Origin: Verrucomicrobiales bacterium
GTDB taxonomy: Bacteria > Verrucomicrobiota > Verrucomicrobiia > Verrucomicrobiales > SLCJ01
Assembly (NCBI GenBank): GCA_007125835.1
Contig: SLCJ01000218.1
Location: 1 to 8,620 of the forward strand
Reading direction: 5' to 3'
Length of the DNA stretch: 8,620 bases
The notes under the pieces were generated by a model, which saw nothing but the letters and a program-made list of their open reading frames with translations, was not told where the DNA came from and did not search any database. Positions within the stretch are counted from its first letter, which is position 1. Each line of letters opens with the position of its first letter. The translations under genes and the position numbers were made by a program. Positions 1 to 5,465 of the stretch are shown here, piece by piece.

Positions 1-930
1 CTGGTGGCTTTTGAAGTCGAGCCAGCGGTCGAGGGTGCGGGTGCGGCGGATGAGTTGGCGGAGGGGTTTGCCGTATTCGTTGACCATCCAGACGTTAGGG
101 GCGATGTAGCCCATGCGGCCCTCGGGTTTGAGGAGACTGATGCCCTTTTCGATGAAGGGGAGATACATGTCGAAGATGCGGCCGAGAGTGTGGAGCGAGA
201 TGGCGCGCTCGCCGGCGGCGGAGCTGAGGCCGAAATTGTAGGCGGCGGAGAAATAGAGGAGGGTGCGTGGGTGGGCGAGCAGGTTGTCGGCCTGGCCTTG
301 GGCGCAGAAGACTTTGGCGGGGATGTGGAGGGCATCGAGTGCGGCGTCGTCCTCGAACAGGCCGCCGTTGAAGCAGTCGATGTCGTGCGGCCCGAAATTG
401 CCGCCATCGCGCATGGCGCGGAAGAGGGCGCGCATTTCGTCCCACGGGCCGGAGCCTTCGGGATCGTAGTGGCGGCTCTGGCTCCGCTCGATGAGGATGT
501 CGCGCAGCAGGTCGGGCGGGTAGCGCAGGACGCGCCCCATGTCTTCGCAGAAGAGGATGAAGATGCAGCGGTCGAGGAAGCGCTGGGTGAGGCGCACAAG
601 CTGGCCACGCGTGCCGCTGAAGCCGGGGTTGGATTCGACGAGGGCGCGGTAGACGGACTCGCGGTAGTCGCGGTATTCGCGGTAGAAGTCCTTCTCGATG
701 GCCTTTTCGCGGACGATTTGGTCGCGCAGCAGGCGGTCGAGCTGCGGGGCACCGCGTGCGGCGAGCAGCATGTCGGGCTGGAAGATTCTCCAGAACACGA
801 AGCGGCGGAAGGCGGCGGCGGGGGTGTCGCCGAGCAGCGTGGGCTCGGTGGCGGAGGCAGGGCCGCTGATGACAAAGCGCTGAAATTGCCCGCGCCCGAA
901 TCGGCGGGCGTAGAGGCGGAATTCGTTCAT
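1..930 (-). pseudogene. Type IIG / Eco57I-like restriction-modification methylase remnant, partial at left edge, catalytic core deleted
   Basis: The minus strand reads open for 310 codons from an ATG at 930 and runs off the left edge. Residues about 60-250 match, by recall, the helical middle region of type IIG DNA methylase-nucleases: a conserved RLTQRFLDRCIFILFCEDMG stretch (C128, E129, D130), FNGGLFEDD (near 187-195), LLYFSAAYNFGL, and SLHTLGRIF (near 245-253). In full-length relatives LGRIFE is followed by roughly 200-300 residues carrying the SAM motif (DPACGSG-like) and the NPPY motif. Here it passes directly, in frame, into DMYLPFIEKG, the segment that normally follows NPPY, then GYIAPNVWMVNEYGK and LDRWLDFKS, the start of the target-recognition side. 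The N-terminus also looks cut: homologous-looking LALVTD codons lie in frame before the ATG, up to a TAA at 973-975, and there is no nuclease domain. I infer a non-functional remnant; an assembly collapse is the alternative for the internal gap. The plus-strand frame opposite is Ala/Glu/Gly-rich shadow. Confidence 0.75.
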
Positions 931-1016
931 GTCGGTGACGAGCGCAAGAGATGGACAGGAAAGAGGAGATTCTTAGCCGACGCCGAAGACCTCGTGTGAA
1001 CGATTCGCAGGCAGAA

Positions 1017-1072
1017 TTGACCGAAAGAGGAGCTTTCGAGTATGCATAATCTGCATATTATGCATACAACGC
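1017..1072 (+). promoter_or_regulatory. Palindromic operator / promoter region of the antitoxin gene
   Basis: Just upstream of the antitoxin ATG lies a perfect 11-bp inverted repeat, GTATGCATAAT (1040-1050) and ATTATGCATAC (1057-1067), separated by CTGCAT. Within it the hexamer TGCATA occurs three times, at 1043, 1052 and 1061, exactly 9 bp apart. A TTGACC at 1017-1022 could serve as a -35 element, with an AT-rich -10 inside the palindrome (for example TATTAT, 1056-1061, though the spacing is not ideal). Antitoxins of the ribbon-helix-helix class typically repress their own promoter by binding such repeats as cooperating dimers, so autoregulation by the downstream protein is the simplest reading. 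The binding itself is inferred; the repeats are directly seen. Confidence 0.6.
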
Positions 1073-1073
1073 A

Positions 1074-1310
1074 ATGAAAACCCGGGTTACGATCACGATT
1101 GATCCAGCGGTCCACCGCCGTGCCAAGCGCGTGGCGCGGTCACGGGGAACGAGTGTTTCCGGACTGATTGAGGCGGCTCTCGAATCGGTGACGGCGGTAT
1201 CGAAGCCGTCTGTGGTCGATGCCATGATCGGTTCGGCCGCTTTGCGGAACCCCTCGGTCGGCGAGGATACGCTTTATGAGGCTCTGGCATCTAAGCATTT
1301 GAATCGATGA
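1074..1310 (+). CDS. Ribbon-helix-helix antitoxin (VapB-like)
   Basis: This 78-residue basic protein starts RVTITIDPAVHRRAKRVA and continues through RGTSVSGLIEAAL. That is the beta strand (residues about 3-9) and two helices (about 11-22 and 27-38) of a ribbon-helix-helix DNA-binding domain, as in VapB-type antitoxins that pair with PIN toxins. The C-terminal part, including VDAMIGSAALRNPS and DTLYEALASKHLNR, is the sort of tail that wraps a cognate toxin. The ATG at 1074 directly follows a strong palindrome and has no clear Shine-Dalgarno sequence. The stop codon overlaps the next start as ATGA, the usual coupling of antitoxin and toxin. Because that toxin is cut short, this looks like an orphan antitoxin. 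The gene appears intact. It diverges from the methylase remnant. The family call is good; the specific VapB label is inference from the PIN fragment beside it. Confidence 0.8.
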   Translation: MKTRVTITIDPAVHRRAKRVARSRGTSVSGLIEAALESVTAVSKPSVVDAMIGSAALRNPSVGEDTLYEALASKHLNR

Positions 1311-1414
1311 GGGTGCTGGTGGACACCGATGTGCTTCTTGATGTTGCGTTGGCCCGGGAACCTCCCGTGCCTGCTCTTTCCCCATCTGCTTTTCTCAAAC
1401 AGATTTCTTTGTGA
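1307..1414 (+). pseudogene. Truncated PIN-domain toxin (VapC-like) fragment
   Basis: An ATG overlapping the antitoxin stop (ATGA, 1307-1310) opens a 35-codon frame beginning MRVLVDTDVLLDVALAREP. This is the first strand and helix of a PIN-domain ribonuclease: the Asp at residue 6 matches the first metal-binding acid, and the following TDVLLD is typical of VapC toxins. After residue 19 the similarity ends (PVPALSPSAFLKQISL, then TGA at 1412). A VapC normally has about 120-140 residues and needs further acidic residues near positions 40, 90 and 110, all absent. I found no continuing PIN motifs in any plus-strand frame to about 1660, so the loss looks like a deletion rather than a simple frameshift. 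It should encode no active toxin. Confidence 0.72.
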
Positions 1415-1664
1415 AGTCCACGAAAATCACACCGTCGCCTCGGTGTTCAGCTGCAGCATCCTCCTGGGCCGCCCGACGAGTGAGCGGGCTTTTGGCTGGG
1501 GGGGGAGGGTTGGGGTGTCGCGAGCGCTGCGGTGGGTCGGGGCGATTTCCGCACAACTTTTGCGCCTGGTGGCGTTTCAGTCACGTAGGACCGGTGGCTG
1601 CTCGGATAGGATTCCCATGCCGGCGCGCCTTTCCTACGAAAACCCAGATAACATATCAGCAACC
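1415..1664. other. Gene-free 250-bp gap upstream of the redoxin gene
   Basis: No convincing coding sequence is visible on either strand. The open plus-strand frame that runs through it into the redoxin gene has no family resemblance before residue 1 of that gene. The segment contains the G-rich run described separately, and it must hold the promoter of the redoxin gene. No clear -35/-10 pair stands out. The left end probably marks the break point where the rest of the PIN toxin was lost. Confidence 0.5.
1498..1515 (+). other. Possible G-quadruplex motif
   Basis: Eight consecutive G, then A, GGG, TT and GGGG, give four tracts of at least three G with loops of one or two bases on the plus strand. 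This fits the usual G-quadruplex pattern. It sits about 150 bp upstream of the redoxin ATG. Folding and any regulatory role are unproven, and the neighbouring sequence is generally G-rich. Confidence 0.4.
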
Positions 1665-2270
1665 ATGAAAAAAACCATCTCTTTTCTTGCTGGCGTCGCG
1701 CTTTTCGGAGCGGCGGCATTTACCTCGGCGGAGGCTCCGGCCATTGGTTCGGACGCGCCGCAATTCACTCTTTCGGACACCCACGGCAAAGAGCATTCGC
1801 TGTATGACTTCGGCGGATCCGTGGTGGTGCTTGAGTGGATCAATTTTGATTGCCCGTTTGTGGCCCGCCATTATGCTTCGGGCCATTTGCCTGCCTTGCA
1901 GAAGCGGGTGACGGAAGCGGGTGGCACCTGGCTTGCCATTTGCTCCAGTGCGGAGGGCGAGCAGGGGTTTTTCGAGCCGGAGGCGATGAATGAGCGGGCG
2001 GAGAAGGAGGGATTCGCTGGCACGGCGATCCTGTATGATACCGATGGCACGGTGGGCCGCGCATTTGGTGCGCCGGTCACTCCAACTATCGTGATCATTG
2101 GCGAAGACGGCACGGTGGCTTACTGGGGCGCGGTGGACAGCGACGCCCGAGGTGGCGCCGAGGATGTGACCGACTACGTGACGCTTGCCCTGGATGCGCT
2201 GGCAGCTGGCGAAGAGATCGCCAATCCTCAGACTCGTCCCTACGGCTGCTCGGTGAAATACGCCGAGTGA
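1665..2270 (+). CDS. Exported redoxin / AhpC-TSA-like thioredoxin-fold protein (DCPF type)
   Basis: This is a 201-residue thioredoxin-fold protein with an N-terminal signal peptide (MKK, hydrophobic residues about 5-20, likely cleavage after TSA at 22), so it should act outside the cytoplasm. The fold is shown by DAPQFTLSDTHG (30-41), VVVLEWINFDCPF (53-65) and the cis-proline segment VTPTIVIIGEDGTV (138-151). The active-site Cys63 lies in DCPFVARHY, but the second Cys of a CxxC pair is replaced by Val66. Cys93 follows in WLAICSSAEGEQG, and Cys195 sits in the conserved C-terminal TRPYGCSVKY. It may therefore be a peroxiredoxin-like enzyme with Cys63 and Cys195 as candidate partners rather than a classic disulfide reductase; the substrate is unknown. 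I chose ATG 1665 because the signal peptide begins there; the frame is open further upstream but shows nothing conserved. It stands alone, with a hairpin after it. Confidence 0.85.
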   Translation: MKKTISFLAGVALFGAAAFTSAEAPAIGSDAPQFTLSDTHGKEHSLYDFGGSVVVLEWINFDCPFVARHYASGHLPALQKRVTEAGGTWLAICSSAEGEQGFFEPEAMNERAEKEGFAGTAILYDTDGTVGRAFGAPVTPTIVIIGEDGTVAYWGAVDSDARGGAEDVTDYVTLALDALAAGEEIANPQTRPYGCSVKYAE

Positions 2271-2287
2271 TCGATAGGTTCCCGCGC

Positions 2288-2315
2288 GGCGTGGCCGGTG
2301 GCATCCGGCCGCGCC
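2288..2315 (+). terminator. Strong hairpin downstream of the redoxin gene
   Basis: GGCGTGGCCGG (2288-2298) can pair along all 11 positions (one G-T wobble) with CCGGCCGCGCC (2305-2315) across a 6-base loop. It begins 17 bp after the redoxin stop. There is no T-run behind it, so it is not a textbook intrinsic terminator; it could be a terminator variant or an RNA 3'-end stabiliser. It separates the redoxin gene from rex. Confidence 0.45.
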
Positions 2316-2427
2316 CTGATGAACAAACCAAGCCGAGCCCCGCCCGGATCGTCCGGCCCATTGTGTCGGTGGTCTGGTGCGGGCTTTTGCTCGACAAGTG
2401 GGGATTTAGCGGCGAATGTGCCGTGAG

Positions 2428-2444
2428 TTCGTGATTTTTCACAA
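2428..2444. promoter_or_regulatory. Imperfect palindrome abutting the rex start codon (possible Rex-like operator)
   Basis: TTCGTGA, TTTT, TCACAA lies immediately before the rex ATG. The half-sites resemble those of Rex operators (TTGTGA and TCACAA), with one mismatch on the left. The central spacing is 4 bp instead of the usual 6, so this is only a weak candidate for autoregulation. No Shine-Dalgarno sequence precedes the ATG, so protein binding here would cover the translation start region too. Confidence 0.25.
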
Positions 2445-3065
2445 ATGCCTGATTTGGAAATCCCCCGCAAAGCTGTTTACCGTCTTTCCCTTTACCAGCG
2501 TTGCCTGCAGCGGTTGCAGGAGAACGAGGTGGAGACGGTCTCTTCGCAGGCGCTGGCCAAAGCGGCGGGGGTGAAGCCGACGCAGTTGCGCAAGGATTTG
2601 GCGTATTTCGGGCAGTTTGGGAAGCGCGGGTTGGGGTATGATGTGGGTGTGCTGGCGGGCTCAATTTCGGAGGCGCTGGGGCGGACCCGCTTGCAGCCGG
2701 TGATTTTGATTGGTGCGGGGAATCTGGGGTCGGCGTTGTTGAGGTATCAGGGGTTTCGCAAGGAGGGGTTTGAGATTGTGGCGGCTTTTGATGCGGATCC
2801 GATGCTGGTGGGCCGCGCGGTGCAGGGTGTGCCTGTGCGTGCGGAGGAGGATTTGGCGGATTTTCTCGCGGGTGGCGCTGTAAAGATGGCGATCCTTGCG
2901 GTGCCTGCCGAGGCGGCGCAGCGGGTGGCCAATGAGTTGGTCGGCAGCGGGGTGCAGGCGATCCTCAATTTTTCGCCTATTGTGCTCGAGGTGCCCGGCG
3001 AGGTGGTGGTCAATCACGTCGATCTGGCACTTGAATTGGAGAATTTGAGTTACTTTGTCCGATAG
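2445..3065 (+). CDS. rex: Redox-sensing transcriptional repressor Rex
   Basis: This is a 206-residue homodimeric repressor that reads the NADH/NAD+ ratio in the cytoplasm and in other bacteria controls respiratory and fermentative genes. The N-terminal winged-helix DNA-binding domain spans about residues 5-78 (IPRKAVYRLSLYQRCL; VSSQALAKAAGVKPTQLRKD; then YFGQFGKRGLGYDV at 54-67, the wing region). The Rossmann NAD(H) domain follows with GAGNLGSALL (90-99) and an acidic strand end AFDADP. The C-terminal part NFSPIVLEVP...VNHVDLALELENLSYF is the swapped helix that contacts the dimer partner. Length and all landmarks are normal. The ATG at 2445 matches the family start; no Shine-Dalgarno sequence is seen. 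It is followed at 57 bp by the tonB-like gene and may be co-transcribed with it. The direct targets are unknown. Confidence 0.95.
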   Translation: MPDLEIPRKAVYRLSLYQRCLQRLQENEVETVSSQALAKAAGVKPTQLRKDLAYFGQFGKRGLGYDVGVLAGSISEALGRTRLQPVILIGAGNLGSALLRYQGFRKEGFEIVAAFDADPMLVGRAVQGVPVRAEEDLADFLAGGAVKMAILAVPAEAAQRVANELVGSGVQAILNFSPIVLEVPGEVVVNHVDLALELENLSYFVR

Positions 3066-3122
3066 GGCAGGGTAGGCCGGTGTGGCGGGTGGGAGCCGGA
3101 AGAAAATGTTGTTTTACAAGTC

Positions 3123-4199
3123 ATGATTAGTTTGCGCCAATCCACGATCGCCGGAGCACTGGCCCTGCTGCTGCAGGTGCTGGTGCTGTTGGCGTTTGGA
3201 TGGCTGCTGACCGCGCCGCGGGATGAGGCCTGGGCGGCGGACCGCCCGCCGCCGGAGCAGAGCCGCGAGGTGGTGGTGCTGACGCCGATGGAAATTGTGG
3301 AGGAAGAGGAGCGCCCGCCCGAGGCGCTGACCTTTGTGGAAACCTCACCGGATCAGGTGCAGGAAGCGCCGGAGCGCCCCACCAACTTGATTTCCGACCG
3401 CGACACCCGGGCGGCTTCCGCCGCCGAGGCGGCCCTCGAGGAGGGCCCGGCCCTGCCCACCCTCGAAGGCGTGGAGGCACCGGGATTCGAACTGGCCGAT
3501 TCCGAATTCCGCGATGGGCCCGACGAGGCCTCTGCCAGTGACGACGCTGCGACGAGCGACATGCCGGGGGAAATGCCAGCCGAAGAGCAGGATACCGGCG
3601 AACTGGTGGTGGTTGAGCCAGGAGAGGCGGATGAGCCAGGCGAGGCGGCGGCCCCGGGGATCGATCTCCCCGAGCTGGTGCCACTGCCGGAAGTGCGGCC
3701 ACTGCCGGATTTGGCCGAGCAGGAGGAACGGGAGCCGGCGGATGATGCCGACGGCACGGCGGAAAAGGATGGCTTGCAGCCGCGGGTGGACAGCGGCGCG
3801 GTGGCGGACAGCGGATTCCAGCCGCAACGCCGCCAGCGTACGTTCGAGGGGACGATTTCGCAGTCGGGTGTGGATTCCCTCGATGCGGAAGATACGCCAT
3901 TGGGCCGCTATCTGCGGCAGGTCAGCCGGGTGATCACGCGTGATTGGCAGCGGGCGTGCCGCCGCAATGAAAACATGGTGCACATCCGCAGTGGGTTCGT
4001 GCGCGTTGGTTTCAGCATCGACCGTAATGGCCGCGTGGTGGGAGCGCGGGCGATTGACGTGCGCGATGCCGGGCAGATTCAGACGCTTTTTACGGTGGAG
4101 GCGGTGCGCAATGCAACGCTGCCGCCGATTCCCGCCGAGGTGCGCGAGATGCTGCCCGGCGAAACCCTTGAAATGGCCTTCAATTTCCTTTTCTTCTGA
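3123..4199 (+). CDS. TonB/TolA-like energy-transducing envelope protein with a long acidic linker
   Basis: The 358-residue protein has one N-terminal membrane segment (about residues 8-31) after a short cytoplasmic start, then a very long periplasmic linker (about 40-240) rich in Glu, Asp, Pro and Ala. A compact C-terminal domain (about 258-358) reads LGRYLRQVSRVITRDWQRACR, then GFVRVGFSIDRNGRVVGARAID, and ends in PPIPAEVREMLPGETLEMAFNFLFF. This layout, and the FSIDRNGRV and L-PP-P landmarks, is that of TonB and TolA C-terminal domains, which reach across the periplasm to outer-membrane partners. ExbB- and ExbD-like genes follow directly (17 bp to exbB). The linker is acidic, where TonB linkers are usually Pro-Lys and Pro-Glu and TolA linkers are Ala-Lys helices. 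Two 18-bp in-frame duplications are visible in it (EPGEAD/EPGEAA and PLPEVR/PLPDLA). Whether it serves TonB-type uptake or Tol-type envelope maintenance cannot be told here. Confidence 0.78.
   Translation: MISLRQSTIAGALALLLQVLVLLAFGWLLTAPRDEAWAADRPPPEQSREVVVLTPMEIVEEEERPPEALTFVETSPDQVQEAPERPTNLISDRDTRAASAAEAALEEGPALPTLEGVEAPGFELADSEFRDGPDEASASDDAATSDMPGEMPAEEQDTGELVVVEPGEADEPGEAAAPGIDLPELVPLPEVRPLPDLAEQEEREPADDADGTAEKDGLQPRVDSGAVADSGFQPQRRQRTFEGTISQSGVDSLDAEDTPLGRYLRQVSRVITRDWQRACRRNENMVHIRSGFVRVGFSIDRNGRVVGARAIDVRDAGQIQTLFTVEAVRNATLPPIPAEVREMLPGETLEMAFNFLFF
3615..3709 (+). repeat. Two 18-bp-period in-frame repeats in the linker of the TonB-like gene
   Basis: GAGCCAGG[A/C]GAGGCGG occurs at 3615-3630 and 3633-3648 with one mismatch, and CCACTGCCGGA occurs exactly at 3681-3691 and 3699-3709. 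Both pairs are offset by 18 bp, six codons, so they keep frame and lengthen the periplasmic linker. They look like slippage duplications in a low-complexity region. Confidence 0.6.
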
Positions 4200-4216
4200 C
4201 GTTATTCTTTGATCCT

Positions 4217-4882
4217 ATGAATCCGACAAATTCCGAACTTGAATCCTCCTCGCGCCTGGCGGAAGCCGCCAGGTTCCAGGGCGAATGGCTTGCCACTGGT
4301 GGTGTGTTTCTGTGGCTGATCCTGGTCGCGGCGCTGATCGCTTTGTTTATTATCATCGTGCGTGTGTTGTGGATGCGGCGGCGGCATATCCTGCCCGGCG
4401 CGTTGGTTCGCGCCTATGAGGCGATGGAGGGGGATGAGGAGGCGGTGGAGCGTTTGTCGCGCCTGGCGGCGGACCCGCAGCAGGCCTCGCCGCTGGCGCA
4501 TGTGACCCGGGTGGCGCTCAATGGAGCAACGGAAAACCTGCCGGATTTGGAAGGCGCGGTGGAGGCGCGGGCGCGGCGCGAGGTGTCGCGCATGCAGTGG
4601 GGTCTGCCGGTGTTGGAGATCGTGGTTACGGTGGCTCCCTTGCTCGGGCTGCTGGGCACGGCGGCGGGTTTGGTGGATGTGTTTGGCGGGCTGGCTTCCG
4701 AACAGCGCGACATCACGCAGATTGCGCTGGGCGTGGGCAAGGCGCTTTCGACCACCATTGCCGGGCTTGCCGTGGCGGTGCCTGCGGTGATCGCACACAC
4801 ACTTTTCCAAGCCAATCTTGAGCGAGCGGCCATCGACATGGAGGTGCTGCTGCACCGCCTGGTGTCGCGCCTCGGGCGGTGA
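4217..4882 (+). CDS. exbB: ExbB/TolQ/MotA-family proton channel protein
   Basis: A 221-residue inner-membrane protein with the three membrane segments of ExbB/TolQ: about 28-52 (GGVFLWLILVAALIALFIII), 129-157 and 176-198, with a basic cytoplasmic region between the first and second. The diagnostic second segment reads APLLGLLGTAAGLVDVFGGL (140-159) with Thr148, and the third reads ALSTTIAGLAVAVPAVIAHT (176-195) with Thr179/Thr180. These Thr-bearing helices line the proton pathway and pack around ExbD. The ATG at 4217 is 17 bp after the tonB-like stop. Together with the genes on either side it should form the motor that uses proton motive force to drive the TonB/TolA-like protein. TolQ is the alternative name; the context does not separate the two. 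Confidence 0.9.
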   Translation: MNPTNSELESSSRLAEAARFQGEWLATGGVFLWLILVAALIALFIIIVRVLWMRRRHILPGALVRAYEAMEGDEEAVERLSRLAADPQQASPLAHVTRVALNGATENLPDLEGAVEARARREVSRMQWGLPVLEIVVTVAPLLGLLGTAAGLVDVFGGLASEQRDITQIALGVGKALSTTIAGLAVAVPAVIAHTLFQANLERAAIDMEVLLHRLVSRLGR

Positions 4883-4905
4883 GCGAGGCGGCGGGCGCAC
4901 CTTAC

Positions 4906-4924
4906 CCGGGAATGGTTTTTCCGG
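4906..4924 (+). other. Short hairpin between exbB and exbD
   Basis: CCGGGAA (4906-4912) and TTTCCGG (4918-4924) can form a 7-bp stem with one G-T wobble around the loop TGGTT. It lies in the 75-bp exbB-exbD gap, followed by an A-rich leader without a clear Shine-Dalgarno sequence. It might tune relative expression of the two subunits or mark an mRNA processing point; no function is shown. Confidence 0.3.
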
Positions 4925-4957
4925 ACCGATGAACTGCTAAAACAAATTAAAAAAACC

Positions 4958-5398
4958 ATGAAATTTGTCGAACGCAAGAGCCGCCGCCCGGCGGTGCCGC
5001 TGGTCAGCCTGATCGACATCCTGACGATCCTGCTGATCTTTTTCATCGTGACAACCCGTTTCCAGGAGGAGGAAATGGTGGAGGCCGAGGAGCGGCGGCT
5101 TGACATCTCGCTGCCGACGGTGGCGGATATGGAGGGCGCTCCGGCCACGGGGCAGCGGGTGGTTTTGTCGCTCACGGCGGAGGCGGGGATTTTCCTGGCG
5201 GGGGAGCCGGTGGCCTCGCTGGAGGATTTGCCGGCGGCGCTGATGGCGGTGAGAGCGGCGGACCCGGAGGCGACCTTCGAACTGGAGCCGGATGAGGCGG
5301 CCCCGCTGGGTGTGGTGATCGGCGTGTGGGATGCGCTTTCGCAGGCCGGGATCGAGGTGGGCGATGTGCCGGCCCGGGTGCTCCGCCGGGTGCCCTGA
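4958..5398 (+). CDS. exbD: ExbD/TolR-family biopolymer transport protein
   Basis: This 146-residue protein has a short basic cytoplasmic start (KFVERKSRRPAVPL), one membrane segment (about 15-37, LVSLIDILTILLIFFIVTTRF) and a periplasmic domain of about 105 residues. Asp20, in SLIDILTILLIFF, corresponds to the single protonatable Asp essential in the membrane helix of ExbD/TolR. The periplasmic part, from DISLPTV to VVIGVWDALSQAGI, has the usual beta-alpha pattern with strands near VVLSL, GIFLAGEPV and ATFELEP. It is 75 bp behind exbB and 67 bp ahead of lysS. With ExbB it forms the proton-driven motor for the TonB-like protein. The ATG at 4958 follows an A-rich stretch and gives the family-typical N-terminus. 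Confidence 0.9.
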   Translation: MKFVERKSRRPAVPLVSLIDILTILLIFFIVTTRFQEEEMVEAEERRLDISLPTVADMEGAPATGQRVVLSLTAEAGIFLAGEPVASLEDLPAALMAVRAADPEATFELEPDEAAPLGVVIGVWDALSQAGIEVGDVPARVLRRVP

Positions 5399-5465
5399 CG
5401 CACCCTGTTTGCAGGCGAAAAATTTCGCGCCCGTGGCGGGGAAGATGCGCTACAGTAGGCGTCCC

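Noticed and set aside
4..999. A 331-codon plus-strand open frame opposite the methylase remnant
   Set aside because: Its protein is an Ala/Glu/Gly/Val-rich string without motifs, typical of the strand opposite a GC-rich gene. The minus strand gives recognisable conserved blocks throughout.
1329..1664. An N-terminal extension of the redoxin by about 112 residues
   Set aside because: The extension overlaps the toxin fragment, has no conserved features and would bury a good signal peptide; the ATG at 1665 is a far better start.
2428..2444. A confident Rex operator in front of rex
   Set aside because: The half-sites are separated by 4 bp rather than 6 and one base mismatches, so I keep it only as a weak candidate.
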